From JBCCXZ01 sp965228005 (lineage in GTDB: Bacteria > Planctomycetota > Planctomycetia > Pirellulales > Lacipirellulaceae): DNA of 64,000 nt. A program made the position numbers and the translations under genes. Where the stretch lies: contig CBDDGV010000002.1 of the NCBI GenBank assembly GCA_965228005.1, positions 186,001-250,000 on the forward strand, written 5' to 3'. This document shows, piece by piece, positions 1-9,155 of this stretch. Position 1 is the stretch's first letter. Every line of letters begins with the position of its first letter. The notes beneath the pieces were generated by a model. The model saw only the letters and a program-made list of their open reading frames with translations. It was not told the DNA's origin and made no database searches.

Positions 1-1461
<1,461 letters not shown>

Positions 1462-1493
1462 GAACTGCGGCCGATAAGTCAGCGCAAGAAAAA

Positions 1494-1528
1494 GCGGCCC
1501 GATTCATCGAGGTGATGAATCGGGCCGC
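1494..1528 (-). terminator. Intrinsic terminator of the YTV gene
   Basis: A perfect 15-bp stem with a 5-nt loop (arms 1494-1508 and 1514-1528) is followed, on the minus strand, by a T-rich run (complement of 1486-1493). The T-run makes it directional for the leftward YTV gene; the right side on the plus strand is not T-rich. A second 8-bp hairpin lies closer to the YTV stop (arms 1568-1575 and 1580-1587). Together they separate two converging genes. Confidence 0.8.
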
Positions 1529-1606
1529 ATCAGCAATCGTTGACCAAGCCATGATCCCGAAGGAGGCGGCCCCCGAAGCCGGGGGCCTACTCGGCGCTAC
1601 CTGAGC

Positions 1607-3286
1607 CTAGCGGCAAGGGCAGCACACGCACACGGGAACCTGCTTGCAGTAGGTCATCGGGACGCACCGCGTGACAGTGTAGTTCACCTTGCGGGGAACA
1701 CACTTGTAGCACTTGATGGTCTTCTGCTCGCACACCTTCTTGCACACCGTGTAGCACACGGTCTTGGTGCGAGTTTCGGGGACCATCTTGCAAACCTTGT
1801 AGCAGCAAGTGCGGGTCTCGGGGACCATCTTGCAGACCTTGTAGCAGCAGGTGCGGGTCTCCGGCACCATCTTGCAGACCTTGTAGCAGCAAGTGCGGGT
1901 CTCCGGCACCATCTTGCACACCTTGTAGCACACGGTCTTGGTGCGGGTCTCGGGAACCATCTTGCACACCTTGTAGCAGCAAGTACGGGTCTCGGGGACC
2001 ATCTTGCAAACCTTGTAGCAGCAGGTGCGGGTCTCGGGCACCATCTTGCACACCTTGTAGCAGCAAGTGCGGGTCTCGGGGACCATCTTGCAAACCTTGT
2101 AGCAGCAAGTACGGGTCTCGGGGACCATCTTGCAAACCTTGTAGCAGCAGGTCTTGGTACGGGTCTCGGGGACCATCTTGCAGACCTTGTAGCAGCAGGT
2201 GCGGGTCTCGGGGACCATCTTGCAAACCTTGTAGCAGCAAGTCTTGGTGCGCTCTTCGCACACGGTCTTGCAGCAGGTGATCTCCTTCTCGACGCACGTG
2301 GGCACCCAGACGCGCTTGCAGCACTTCTTGGGGGGCGCCTGGCAGGTCAGGGTCCGGCACGGGCCGGGCTTGTAGACGCAGCAGCACTTGCAGGGATCGT
2401 ACTCAAGCGTGCCGGCCTCGCGGACGGTCTTCGTGTAGGTCTTGCCGGGGACCTCGTACTGCTGGGTCTCCCAGTGACCGCTCTTCACCATGATGGTCTT
2501 GGTGTAGGGCACCTTCTTGCGAACGGTGTACTTCACCTCACGCTGACGGGTCTCCCACACCGGCTTGCACACGGTGTACTCACGCTGACGGGTCTCCCAC
2601 ACCGGCTTGCACACGGTGTAGCTGACCTCGCGCTGGCGGGTCTCCCAGACGGGCTTGCACACGGTGTACTCACGCTGACGGGTCTCCCACACCGGCTTGC
2701 ACACGGTGTACTCGCGCTGACGGGTTTCCCAGACGGGCTTGCACACGGTGTACTCACGCTGGCGGGTTTCCCAAACCGGCTTGCACACGGTGTAGGTCCG
2801 CTGCTTGGTCTCCCAAACCGGCTTGCACACGGTGTAGCAGACCTGCTTCTGGCGGGTCTCCCAAACCGGCTTGCACACGGTGTACTCGCGCTGGCGGGTT
2901 TCCCAAACCGGCTTGCACACGGTGTACTCGCGCTGGCGGGTTTCCCAAACCGGCTTGCACACGGTGTAGGTCCGCTGCTTGGTCTCCCAAACCGGCTTGC
3001 ACACGGTGTAGCAGACTTCCTTCGTGCGCTGCTCGGGGACGCAACGGGTGACGTTGATCACCTTGTCGTAGCAGACCTTGTCGTACACGGTCTTGCAGCA
3101 CGTGAACTCTTTCTTCACCATCTTCGTGCAACGCACGGTCTTCATGACGGTGTGGCACTGCTGCTGGCAGCAGCAAGGCACACAACCGCTGTAACGAGCC
3201 GCGCCGCAATACCTCGCCCACGCTGCCGACGGCAGCATCGCCAGGGCGAGAAGAGCAAGCACGGACGCTCCAAACTTGGCCCTCAT
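1607..3286 (-). CDS. Cys-rich YTV-repeat cell-envelope protein
   Basis: 559-residue secreted protein. The start ATG (3284-3286) is preceded by an AAGGAGG ribosome-binding site and opens a signal peptide (MRAKFGASVLALLALAMLPS, cleavage after AWA). The mature chain has two tandem arrays of 14-residue units. The first has 11 copies of YTVCKPVWETRQRE and the second 11 copies of CCYKVCKMVPETRT, joined by a Cys-rich linker with CKCCCVY. This is the planctomycete-specific YTV family, reported from Rhodopirellula and Gemmata as proteinaceous wall components (established). Regular Cys spacing suggests disulfide cross-linking outside the cell (inference). An upstream in-frame ATG at 3403 is rejected because it would bury the signal peptide. 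Confidence 0.9.
   Translation of the reverse strand: MRAKFGASVLALLALAMLPSAAWARYCGAARYSGCVPCCCQQQCHTVMKTVRCTKMVKKEFTCCKTVYDKVCYDKVINVTRCVPEQRTKEVCYTVCKPVWETKQRTYTVCKPVWETRQREYTVCKPVWETRQREYTVCKPVWETRQKQVCYTVCKPVWETKQRTYTVCKPVWETRQREYTVCKPVWETRQREYTVCKPVWETRQREYTVCKPVWETRQREVSYTVCKPVWETRQREYTVCKPVWETRQREVKYTVRKKVPYTKTIMVKSGHWETQQYEVPGKTYTKTVREAGTLEYDPCKCCCVYKPGPCRTLTCQAPPKKCCKRVWVPTCVEKEITCCKTVCEERTKTCCYKVCKMVPETRTCCYKVCKMVPETRTKTCCYKVCKMVPETRTCCYKVCKMVPETRTCCYKVCKMVPETRTCCYKVCKMVPETRTCCYKVCKMVPETRTKTVCYKVCKMVPETRTCCYKVCKMVPETRTCCYKVCKMVPETRTCCYKVCKMVPETRTKTVCYTVCKKVCEQKTIKCYKCVPRKVNYTVTRCVPMTYCKQVPVCVCCPCR
1764..2239 (-). repeat. Coding tandem array, 11 x ~42 bp (CCYKVCKMVPETRT units)
   Basis: Eleven units in the second half of the YTV protein, some with an extra KT or KTV. 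The unit has the same length and the same C-K-x-V-x-E-T frame as the first array, so both probably derive from one ancestral 14-residue motif that diverged before each half expanded. Confidence 0.9.
2537..3010 (-). repeat. Coding tandem array, 11 x ~42 bp (YTVCKPVWETRQRE units)
   Basis: Eleven near-identical units in the first half of the YTV protein. The third and fourth classes of unit carry extra dipeptides (VC, VS, VK), so spacing is 42 or 48 bp. Nucleotide identity between neighbours is high, which suggests recent expansion or homogenisation by recombination. Confidence 0.9.
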
Positions 3287-3770
3287 CGGTTTGCCTCCTT
3301 CTTCGATCGGTTCTGCGATCTGAATCTGAAATGTGAAAACGTATGGCCTGGTCAAAACGGAGAGGAATCTCCGTCCGTATGGTTTTCGGCCCGCAGAAAC
3401 CACCTGCCTTAGCTAGAGGACGTTGTTTTTCGTAAGCGCCCAAGAACCCCGGAACTCCCAAACGGCAGGACCAGAACGGCCCGCAAGCGATGCAAATCCG
3501 GCTCGACTGCCTGTACCGGCAATAACGCGGCAGGACGGAGAGTCGAGACGGGGTCGTCGACCTACGGCGCGGTTCCGCAACCTGCTGGCGTCGGATTGAA
3601 AACCGTTGCCGAGTATCGACTTGCGTCTCAGGAGCCCGACGGACTAGACTTGCCGCCGGCCGGTAAGTTGCCTAGATTCCGTCGGATTCACGAGGCCGTT
3701 GCACCGCGGCGGCGCAGATGTTGAGAATTTGCACGGCGTCGGTTTCTCGCACCATTGGGCGGCGATAGGC
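3287..3770. other. Divergent intergenic region between the YTV gene and rex
   Basis: No gene is supported in these 484 bases. A 7-bp stem with a 4-nt loop (arms 3357-3363 and 3368-3374) would lie in the YTV mRNA leader. A TTGACC (complement of 3350-3355) could be a minus-strand -35 box, but no good -10 follows. No palindromic Rex operator (TTGTGA-N8-TCACAA type) is seen upstream of rex. Confidence 0.5.
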
Positions 3771-4430
3771 ATGTCTTCCAGCCCAGATCGCTCTCGGCCT
3801 GACCCGAGCACCGTGCCCGCGGCGGTGGTCACCCGGCTCAGCCTGTACCTGCGAGAGCTGCAGTACCTGGTCCGGGACGGGCACGAGACGACCAGCAGCA
3901 GCCAGATCGGCAGCCGACTCGGCTTTACCGACGCCCAGGTGCGGAAGGACCTGGCCTACTTCGGGCACTTCGGCCACCCGGGGATCGGTTACCGGTGCGA
4001 CGAACTGATCATTGAAATCCGCAAGATCCTTGGAACCGACCGCGAGTGGCAGGTCGTGCTCGTGGGCGTCGGCAACCTGGGACGGGCGCTGATGGGGTAC
4101 AAAGGCTTCGCCCGGCAGGGCTTCCGCCTCGTGGCCGCGTTCGACACCGACCCTCAGATCGTGGGCTCCAGCGTCGAAGGCACCGAGGTGCTGCACCTCG
4201 ACCAGCTCGACGACGTGCTGACCGCCAACAGTGTAGAACTAGCAATGGTCGCGGTACCCGCCGCCTACGCTCAGGCGGTCGCCGACCGACTCGTAGCCGG
4301 CGGGGTGGGCGGCATCGTGAACTTCGCCCCGGTTACCCTCTCGGTTCCCGACGGTATTAGCAAAGTGGGTGTCGACCTCGCCCGGGAACTTGAACAAGTG
4401 ACGTTCGCGGTAGCCAACCGCAGCAAGTAA
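3771..4430 (+). CDS. rex: Redox-sensing transcriptional repressor Rex
   Basis: 219 residues from the ATG at 3771. The N-terminal winged-helix domain contains RLSLYLRELQYLVRDG and the recognition region SSSQIGSRLGFTDAQVRKDLAYFG, both typical of Rex. A Rossmann domain follows with GVGNLGRALMGY, the NADH-binding glycine loop, and the C-terminal helix ends EQVTFAVANRS. Rex binds DNA when NAD+ is high and releases it on NADH binding, derepressing respiratory or fermentative genes (family knowledge). An upstream ATG at 3699 adds 24 residues that do not match the family, so the shorter start is preferred. It stands alone between the YTV gene and a tRNA. Confidence 0.93.
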   Translation: MSSSPDRSRPDPSTVPAAVVTRLSLYLRELQYLVRDGHETTSSSQIGSRLGFTDAQVRKDLAYFGHFGHPGIGYRCDELIIEIRKILGTDREWQVVLVGVGNLGRALMGYKGFARQGFRLVAAFDTDPQIVGSSVEGTEVLHLDQLDDVLTANSVELAMVAVPAAYAQAVADRLVAGGVGGIVNFAPVTLSVPDGISKVGVDLARELEQVTFAVANRSK

Positions 4431-4519
4431 CGGCCAACCGGGGGCACTTCCCGCTCGCCGGGGATTCCCATAGAGTTAGGCAGACTGTTAGCGGTCGACC
4501 GACCGCAGCCGCCCGCCAC

Positions 4520-4591
4520 TACCCCGTGGTGTAATTGGTAACACTAGGGATTTTGATTCCCTCATTCCAGGTTCAAGTCCTGGCGGGGTAG
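4520..4591 (+). tRNA. tRNA-Gln (anticodon TTG)
   Basis: 72-nt cloverleaf. The acceptor stem pairs 4520-4526 with 4584-4590 (TACCCCG/CGGGGTA) and the discriminator base is G. The anticodon stem AGGGA/TCCCT encloses loop TTTTGAT, giving TTG, and the T arm is CCAGG-TTCAAGT-CCTGG. U1-A72 and G73 are usual identity features of bacterial tRNA-Gln. CCA is not encoded. Confidence 0.95.
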
Positions 4592-4616
4592 CTTCACCTT
4601 TCTCTCTTTCGGGTCG

Positions 4617-5612
4617 ATGGCCTACCCAATCAGCGATTCTCAGGTTCGGTTTGCAATCGACGCGACGCGGGAAGCCGCTCTGCTGGTGCGTCGCATCCAG
4701 CGTGAAATGGTCGTTGGCGCCCTGGCCAAGAACGACAAGTCGCCCGTGACCGTCGCCGACTTCGCGGCTCAGGCGGTTGTCGCCAAGCGCCTGGCGGACG
4801 CTTTCCCGGCAGCGGTTTTGGTCGGCGAAGAGAGCTCCGAAGCGCTGCGCTCGGCGGAAGGTCGGGAAACACTGGAGCAGATCACCGGGTTCGTCCAAAC
4901 CGTGTTCCCCGACGCGACCGCGGAGACCGTGTGCGACTGGATCGACACCGGCGCCGGTGAGGCCCCGGGGACGCACTGGACGTTGGACCCGGTGGACGGC
5001 ACCAAGGGCTTCTTGCGTGGCGACCAGTACGCGGTCGCTCTGGCCTATATCGAGGATGGCAAGGTTCTGCTCGGCGCACTCGGTTGCCCCGAACTGAATG
5101 CCGACATCCGTCCCGCCAAGGGCCAGGAAGGAGCGGTACTTGCCGCGAAACGCGGTGAAGGCTGCTTTGCATCGAGTCTTGACGGCGACAGCCCTTGGAA
5201 GCAGCTGAGCGTATCCCCACAGACCGACGTGACCCAAGCCAGGCTGCTACGTTCCGTGGAGAAGGCCCACACCAGCACGGGCGGGATCGCCGACCTGGTC
5301 AACAAGTTGGGCATCGAAGCCGAACCAGTGCCTCTGGACAGCCAAGCCAAGTACGCCGTGCTGGCCTCCGGCGGCGGCGAAGTGAATATCCGGTTGATCT
5401 CACCCAGCCGGCCCGACTACCGGGAGAAGATCTGGGACCAAGCCGCCGGATCGATCGTCGTCGAGGAAGCGGGCGGCGTCGTCACCGACCTCGACGGCAA
5501 ATCGCTCGATTTCTCGCACGGCCGGACGCTCGCCAAGAACCGCGGGATCGTCGCCACCAACGGCCCGATCCAGGAGCAGCTCCTCGCGGCGATCCGCTCG
5601 ATCGGGGCCTAG
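4617..5612 (+). CDS. cysQ: 3'(2'),5'-bisphosphate nucleotidase (CysQ/HAL2-like)
   Basis: 331-residue member of the Mg2+-dependent, Li+-sensitive inositol-monophosphatase superfamily. Metal-binding signatures are VGEESS, LDPVDGTKGFLRGDQYAVALA and, near the C-terminus, WDQAAGSIVVEEAGG. The GTKGFLR version of the motif and the HAL2-like length favour PAP phosphatase (adenosine 3',5'-bisphosphate to AMP, a sulfate-assimilation by-product) over inositol phosphatase. The gene starts 25 bases after the tRNA-Gln and is monocistronic as far as visible. Exact substrate is inferred. Confidence 0.85.
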   Translation: MAYPISDSQVRFAIDATREAALLVRRIQREMVVGALAKNDKSPVTVADFAAQAVVAKRLADAFPAAVLVGEESSEALRSAEGRETLEQITGFVQTVFPDATAETVCDWIDTGAGEAPGTHWTLDPVDGTKGFLRGDQYAVALAYIEDGKVLLGALGCPELNADIRPAKGQEGAVLAAKRGEGCFASSLDGDSPWKQLSVSPQTDVTQARLLRSVEKAHTSTGGIADLVNKLGIEAEPVPLDSQAKYAVLASGGGEVNIRLISPSRPDYREKIWDQAAGSIVVEEAGGVVTDLDGKSLDFSHGRTLAKNRGIVATNGPIQEQLLAAIRSIGA

Positions 5613-5665
5613 CGACGCCCGCCCCTAGGGATTCCCTTGGCAGGCCCGGCCGGAGGCCCCGCCGA

Positions 5666-5694
5666 TTGACGATGCGGTCCTGCGCCGCTATTTT
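5666..5694 (+). promoter_or_regulatory. Sigma-70-type promoter of the rpsB operon
   Basis: TTGACG (5666-5671), a 17-bp spacer and TATTTT (5689-5694) lie about 160 bases upstream of rpsB. This is the closest match to a consensus vegetative promoter near any of the translation genes here. The intervening leader could hold S2 autoregulatory structure, but none is recognised. Confidence 0.55.
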
Positions 5695-5853
5695 GCAGGG
5701 CTAATTTGGGTCGCACGGTCCGCCCCAATGAGGTCGGCTCAATCCTGGGCCGCCCCCCAACAAGACCGGAAGCTGCCACAACGCCGGACGCCTCGCGGGC
5801 AAACAGAAACCCGCAACAGGACTTAGCCGGTGTGCCCTCTCTAGGAAAACCGA

Positions 5854-6594
5854 ATGTCGAGCGAACTTGTTAAGAAGCTGGTCGAGTCCGGCGTGCACTT
5901 CGGCCACCGCGCCAGCCGCTGGAACCCCAAGATGCGGCCGTACATCTACGCCCGCAAGAACCTCATCCACATCATCGATGTGCGTGAGACCATCCGCGGT
6001 CTGCTGCGGGCCAAGAAGTACCTTTCGAGCGTTTCGGGCCGCGGGAGCCTCGTGCTGTTCGTCGGCACCAAGCGGCAGGCGGGCGACACGATCCAGAAGG
6101 CCGCCGACCGCTGCGGCATGCCCTACGTCAACGACCGCTGGCTCGGCGGCACGCTGACCAACTTCCGCACCATCCGCAGCCGCCTCACCCGACTGGAAGA
6201 ACTTGAGCAGATCCGCGAGTCGGACGAGATCAACCAGTACTCCAAGAAGGCTCAGTCCTCGCTGAACCGCGAGTACCGCAAGATGTTCCGCAACCTGAAC
6301 GGCATGCGGACCATGAGCCGGCTCCCGGAGTGCCTGTTCGTGGTCGACCCGCGGAAAGAAAAGAACGCCGTCAAAGAAGCCAAGAAGCTGGGCATCGCGA
6401 CCGTCGCGCTCATCGACACCGACTGCGACCCGGACCAGGTCGACCTGCCCATCCCCGGCAACGACGACAGCATGCGTTCGATCGACCTGATCGTGAACAT
6501 GCTGGCCGACGCTATCGCGGAAGGCAAAGCAGAAGCCGCGGTCGCGCAGCAGCAGAAGGCCGAAGGGGCCGACCCTGGGGCCGCCAAGGAATAA
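5854..6594 (+). CDS. rpsB: 30S ribosomal protein S2
   Basis: 246 residues, the normal length for bacterial S2. Diagnostic segments include GVHFGHRASRWNPKMRPYIY, IHIIDVRETIRGL, LFVGTKRQAGDTIQ, YVNDRWLGGTLTNFRTI and the end block VALIDTDCDPDQVDLPIPGNDD followed by RSIDLI. S2 joins the small subunit late and contacts S1 and the Shine-Dalgarno region. It is first in the conserved order rpsB-tsf-pyrH-frr. Confidence 0.98.
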   Translation: MSSELVKKLVESGVHFGHRASRWNPKMRPYIYARKNLIHIIDVRETIRGLLRAKKYLSSVSGRGSLVLFVGTKRQAGDTIQKAADRCGMPYVNDRWLGGTLTNFRTIRSRLTRLEELEQIRESDEINQYSKKAQSSLNREYRKMFRNLNGMRTMSRLPECLFVVDPRKEKNAVKEAKKLGIATVALIDTDCDPDQVDLPIPGNDDSMRSIDLIVNMLADAIAEGKAEAAVAQQQKAEGADPGAAKE

Positions 6595-6678
6595 GCACGC
6601 CCCAGCTCACCGCGGCGACCGGACCGCCGGGCCGGGCCGCAGTCACCAGACGAGAACAGCAAGAAGGAGCCAACCACA

Positions 6679-7536
6679 GTGGCCGAGATCACCGCCGCAA
6701 TGGTGAAGCAGCTTCGGGACGACACCCAGCTGCCGATGATGGACTGCAAGAAGGCGCTCGCCGACGCGAACGGCGACATGGAAGCCGCCAAGACCGCCCT
6801 CCGCGAGAAGGGGCTCAAGTTCATGGCCGCCCGGCAGGACCGGGCGACCGAGGAAGGCCGCATCGCCTTCTACGGTTCCCCCGACGAGCCGACGGGCGCC
6901 ATCATCGAGCTGCAGGTCGAGTCGGCGCCGGTCGCCGGCAACGAGGAAGTAATCGCCCTGACCAGCGACCTGGCAAAGCAGCTCGCGACCGGGCCGGGCG
7001 CCTCCACGCCGGACGAGTTGTGGGACCAGCCCTCTACCTCGCAGGCCGGCAAGACGCTCCGCGAGATCAAGGATGAGCTGGAGAACAAAATCCGTGAGGT
7101 CTTCCGGCTCGCCCGGATCGAGCGGATCGAGAACCCCTGCGGCGGCTACGTCCACCACGACGGCAAGAGCGGCGTGCTCCTCCAGGTGGAGGGCGGCACG
7201 CCCGAGTTAGCCAAGGACATCGCGATGCACGTTGCGGCCATGGACCCCAAGGCCGCCACCAAGGACGAACTGGACGAGGCCTTCGTCAAGGCCGAGCGGG
7301 ATATCCAGATCGAGCGCGCCCGCGGCGAAGGGAAGCCCGAGAACATCATCGAGAAGATGATCGAGGGCCGCATGCGGAACTTCTACGCCGAGCATGTCCT
7401 CGAAGAGCAGCCGTTCGTGAAGGACGAGAAGCAGACGGTCGGAGCCGTCGCGAAGCAGGGCGGGATGAAGGTCACCGGTTTCATCCGGTGGAAGGTCGGC
7501 GACACGGCTGGCGCCGATGCCGGCACCGCGGCCTAG
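6679..7536 (+). CDS. tsf: Translation elongation factor Ts
   Basis: 285 residues. It starts at GTG (6679) with AGAAGGAG at 6662-6669. The UBA-like N-terminus holds MVKQLRDDTQLPMMDCKKAL and the EF-Ts signature LREKGLKFMAARQDR-like region (AA of the second signature). The Cys-free core has VALTSD-like and GGYVHHDGKSGVLLQVEGG. The C-terminal ENIIEKMIEGRMRNFYAE and LEEQPFVKDE are diagnostic. It exchanges GDP for GTP on EF-Tu. The gene follows rpsB after 84 bases. Confidence 0.97.
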   Translation: MAEITAAMVKQLRDDTQLPMMDCKKALADANGDMEAAKTALREKGLKFMAARQDRATEEGRIAFYGSPDEPTGAIIELQVESAPVAGNEEVIALTSDLAKQLATGPGASTPDELWDQPSTSQAGKTLREIKDELENKIREVFRLARIERIENPCGGYVHHDGKSGVLLQVEGGTPELAKDIAMHVAAMDPKAATKDELDEAFVKAERDIQIERARGEGKPENIIEKMIEGRMRNFYAEHVLEEQPFVKDEKQTVGAVAKQGGMKVTGFIRWKVGDTAGADAGTAA

Positions 7537-7599
7537 TTCTTGCGACGACCTTTGGGTGGTCTACCAGGCAACAGCCCCACTAATGACAGGCCACACAGT

Positions 7600-8358
7600 A
7601 TGTCCGAGCCTCAGCAAGCCGCTGCCAAACCGTACCGCCGCGTGATCCTGAAGCTCTCCGGCGAGAGCTTCGCGCCGCCCGGCGAACGAGGCATCAGCAT
7701 GCACGAGGTGGTGCACATCGCCTCGCAGACTTACAAGGCGAAGCAGCAGGGCGTTGATATCGGTATCGTCATCGGCGGAGGAAACATCCTCCGCGGAGCC
7801 CAGTTCACCGCCGGCAACTCCAGCATCCAGGAAGCCACCGCCCACTACATGGGCATGATCGCCACGGTTATCAACGGCTTGGCTCTGCAAGACGCCCTCG
7901 AGTCGCTCGGCTGCGAGACGCGTCTGATGAGCACCGTGAAGATGGACGGCGTCGCCGAGCCGTTCATCCGCCGCCGCGCCCGCCGGCACCTGGAGAAGGG
8001 CCGCATCGTGATCTTGGCTGGCGGCACCGGCGCCCCGTTCGTCACCACCGACACCGCCGCGGCTCAGAAGGCGTTGGAGCTCGGCGCCGACGTGCTGATG
8101 AAGGCCACTCGCGTCGACGGCGTCTACAGCGACGACCCCGAGAAGAACCCCCACGCCGTGCTGTACGAGGACCTCAGCTTCCAGGAGGTCCGCAACAACG
8201 ACCTGCGGGTGATGGACTCCACGGCGATCGCTCACTGTATGGAGCACGACCTGCCGATCCTCGTGTTCAACTACCGCAACGACGGCAACATCGAGCGGGC
8301 CGTCCGGGGCGAACGGATCGGCACGTTCGTCAGCAGTCAGCAGCCCGCGAAGTCCTGA
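7600..8358 (+). CDS. pyrH: Uridylate kinase
   Basis: 252 residues from ATG 7600; an ATG at 7540 would add 20 unconserved residues and nearly abut tsf. It carries RVILKLSGESFAPPGERGI, the glycine loop IGIVIGGGNILRG, ADVLMKATRVDGVYSDDPEKN and DLRVMDSTAIAHC, all typical of bacterial amino-acid-kinase-fold UMP kinase. It makes UDP from UMP for pyrimidine nucleotide synthesis. Third gene of the rpsB operon. Confidence 0.97.
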   Translation: MSEPQQAAAKPYRRVILKLSGESFAPPGERGISMHEVVHIASQTYKAKQQGVDIGIVIGGGNILRGAQFTAGNSSIQEATAHYMGMIATVINGLALQDALESLGCETRLMSTVKMDGVAEPFIRRRARRHLEKGRIVILAGGTGAPFVTTDTAAAQKALELGADVLMKATRVDGVYSDDPEKNPHAVLYEDLSFQEVRNNDLRVMDSTAIAHCMEHDLPILVFNYRNDGNIERAVRGERIGTFVSSQQPAKS

Positions 8359-8413
8359 GCTGCCACGCCTGCCCAACTCCTCGATCAAGAACCAAGCCCC
8401 GCAGAGTGACGCT

Positions 8414-8974
8414 ATGGAAGCCGATGAAATCCTTCTCGACTCCGAAGACCGCATGGAGAAGGCGGTCTCCAAGCTCAAGAACGACCTCAACGGGATCCGC
8501 ACCGGCCGGGCCAACCCGGGGCTCGTCGATCCCCTGCGCGTCGAGGTGTACGGGTCGCCCACGCCGATGAAGCAGATCGCCTCGGTCAGCGCGCCCGAGC
8601 CGCAGCAGATCCTCATCCGCCCGTTCGATCCCTCGACGATCAAGGACATCGAAAAAGCGATCGTCAACAGCGATCTCGGCCTCGCGCCGCAGAGCGACGG
8701 CAAGGTCATCCGCCTCAACATCCCCGCCCTTTCGGGAGACGTGCGGAAGAAGATGGTCTCCCGCACCAAGGACCTCGCCGAAGAAGCGAAGGTCGCGATC
8801 CGCAACATCCGCCGCGACGGCAACAAGCACGCGGACCAGGCGGAGAAAGACAAGGAGATGACCGAGGACGACCGCGACAAGCTCAAGGAAGAGATCCAGG
8901 ACCTGACCAAGAAGTTCGAGTCGCAGGCCACGGATCTGGCCAAGTCCAAAGAATCCGAAGTGATGGAGCAGTAG
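8414..8974 (+). CDS. frr: Ribosome recycling factor
   Basis: 186 residues, the exact family length. Landmarks are MEKAVSKLKNDLNGIRTGRA, VEVYGSPTPMKQIASVS, PFDPSTIKDIEKAI and GLAPQSDGKVIRLNIPAL, ending in an acidic and basic coiled coil. With EF-G it splits the post-termination ribosome. Last gene of the rpsB-tsf-pyrH-frr set; 55 bases follow pyrH. Confidence 0.98.
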   Translation: MEADEILLDSEDRMEKAVSKLKNDLNGIRTGRANPGLVDPLRVEVYGSPTPMKQIASVSAPEPQQILIRPFDPSTIKDIEKAIVNSDLGLAPQSDGKVIRLNIPALSGDVRKKMVSRTKDLAEEAKVAIRNIRRDGNKHADQAEKDKEMTEDDRDKLKEEIQDLTKKFESQATDLAKSKESEVMEQ

Positions 8975-9073
8975 CTCCTGCTGCGACGTGCTCCTACATC
9001 TCTTTTCCTGGTCTCGTGCCCGTCGCTGCTAGCATCGGGCCCGATCTTCTCTTGTCGGCCCCGGCCTGTTCCC

Positions 9074-9079
9074 TATACT
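9074..9079 (+). promoter_or_regulatory. Candidate -10 element upstream of the PPIase gene
   Basis: TATACT followed by C, 76 bases before the start codon. The same heptamer TATACTC lies ahead of the aminotransferase (11109) and carA (27804). No clear -35 box is seen here, so the assignment rests on recurrence in otherwise GC-rich DNA. Confidence 0.35.
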
Positions 9080-9155
9080 CCCGGCCCAACCCTGCTGCGC
9101 GCCGAGGACCCGCCCGCGCAGCGCCCCGACACCCCCGGTTTACGGAGAAACCGCG

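Noticed and set aside
1764..3010. Regular ~42-bp repeats that could be taken for a CRISPR array
   Set aside because: Repeats are contiguous without unique spacers and code in frame for a Cys-rich protein with signal peptide.
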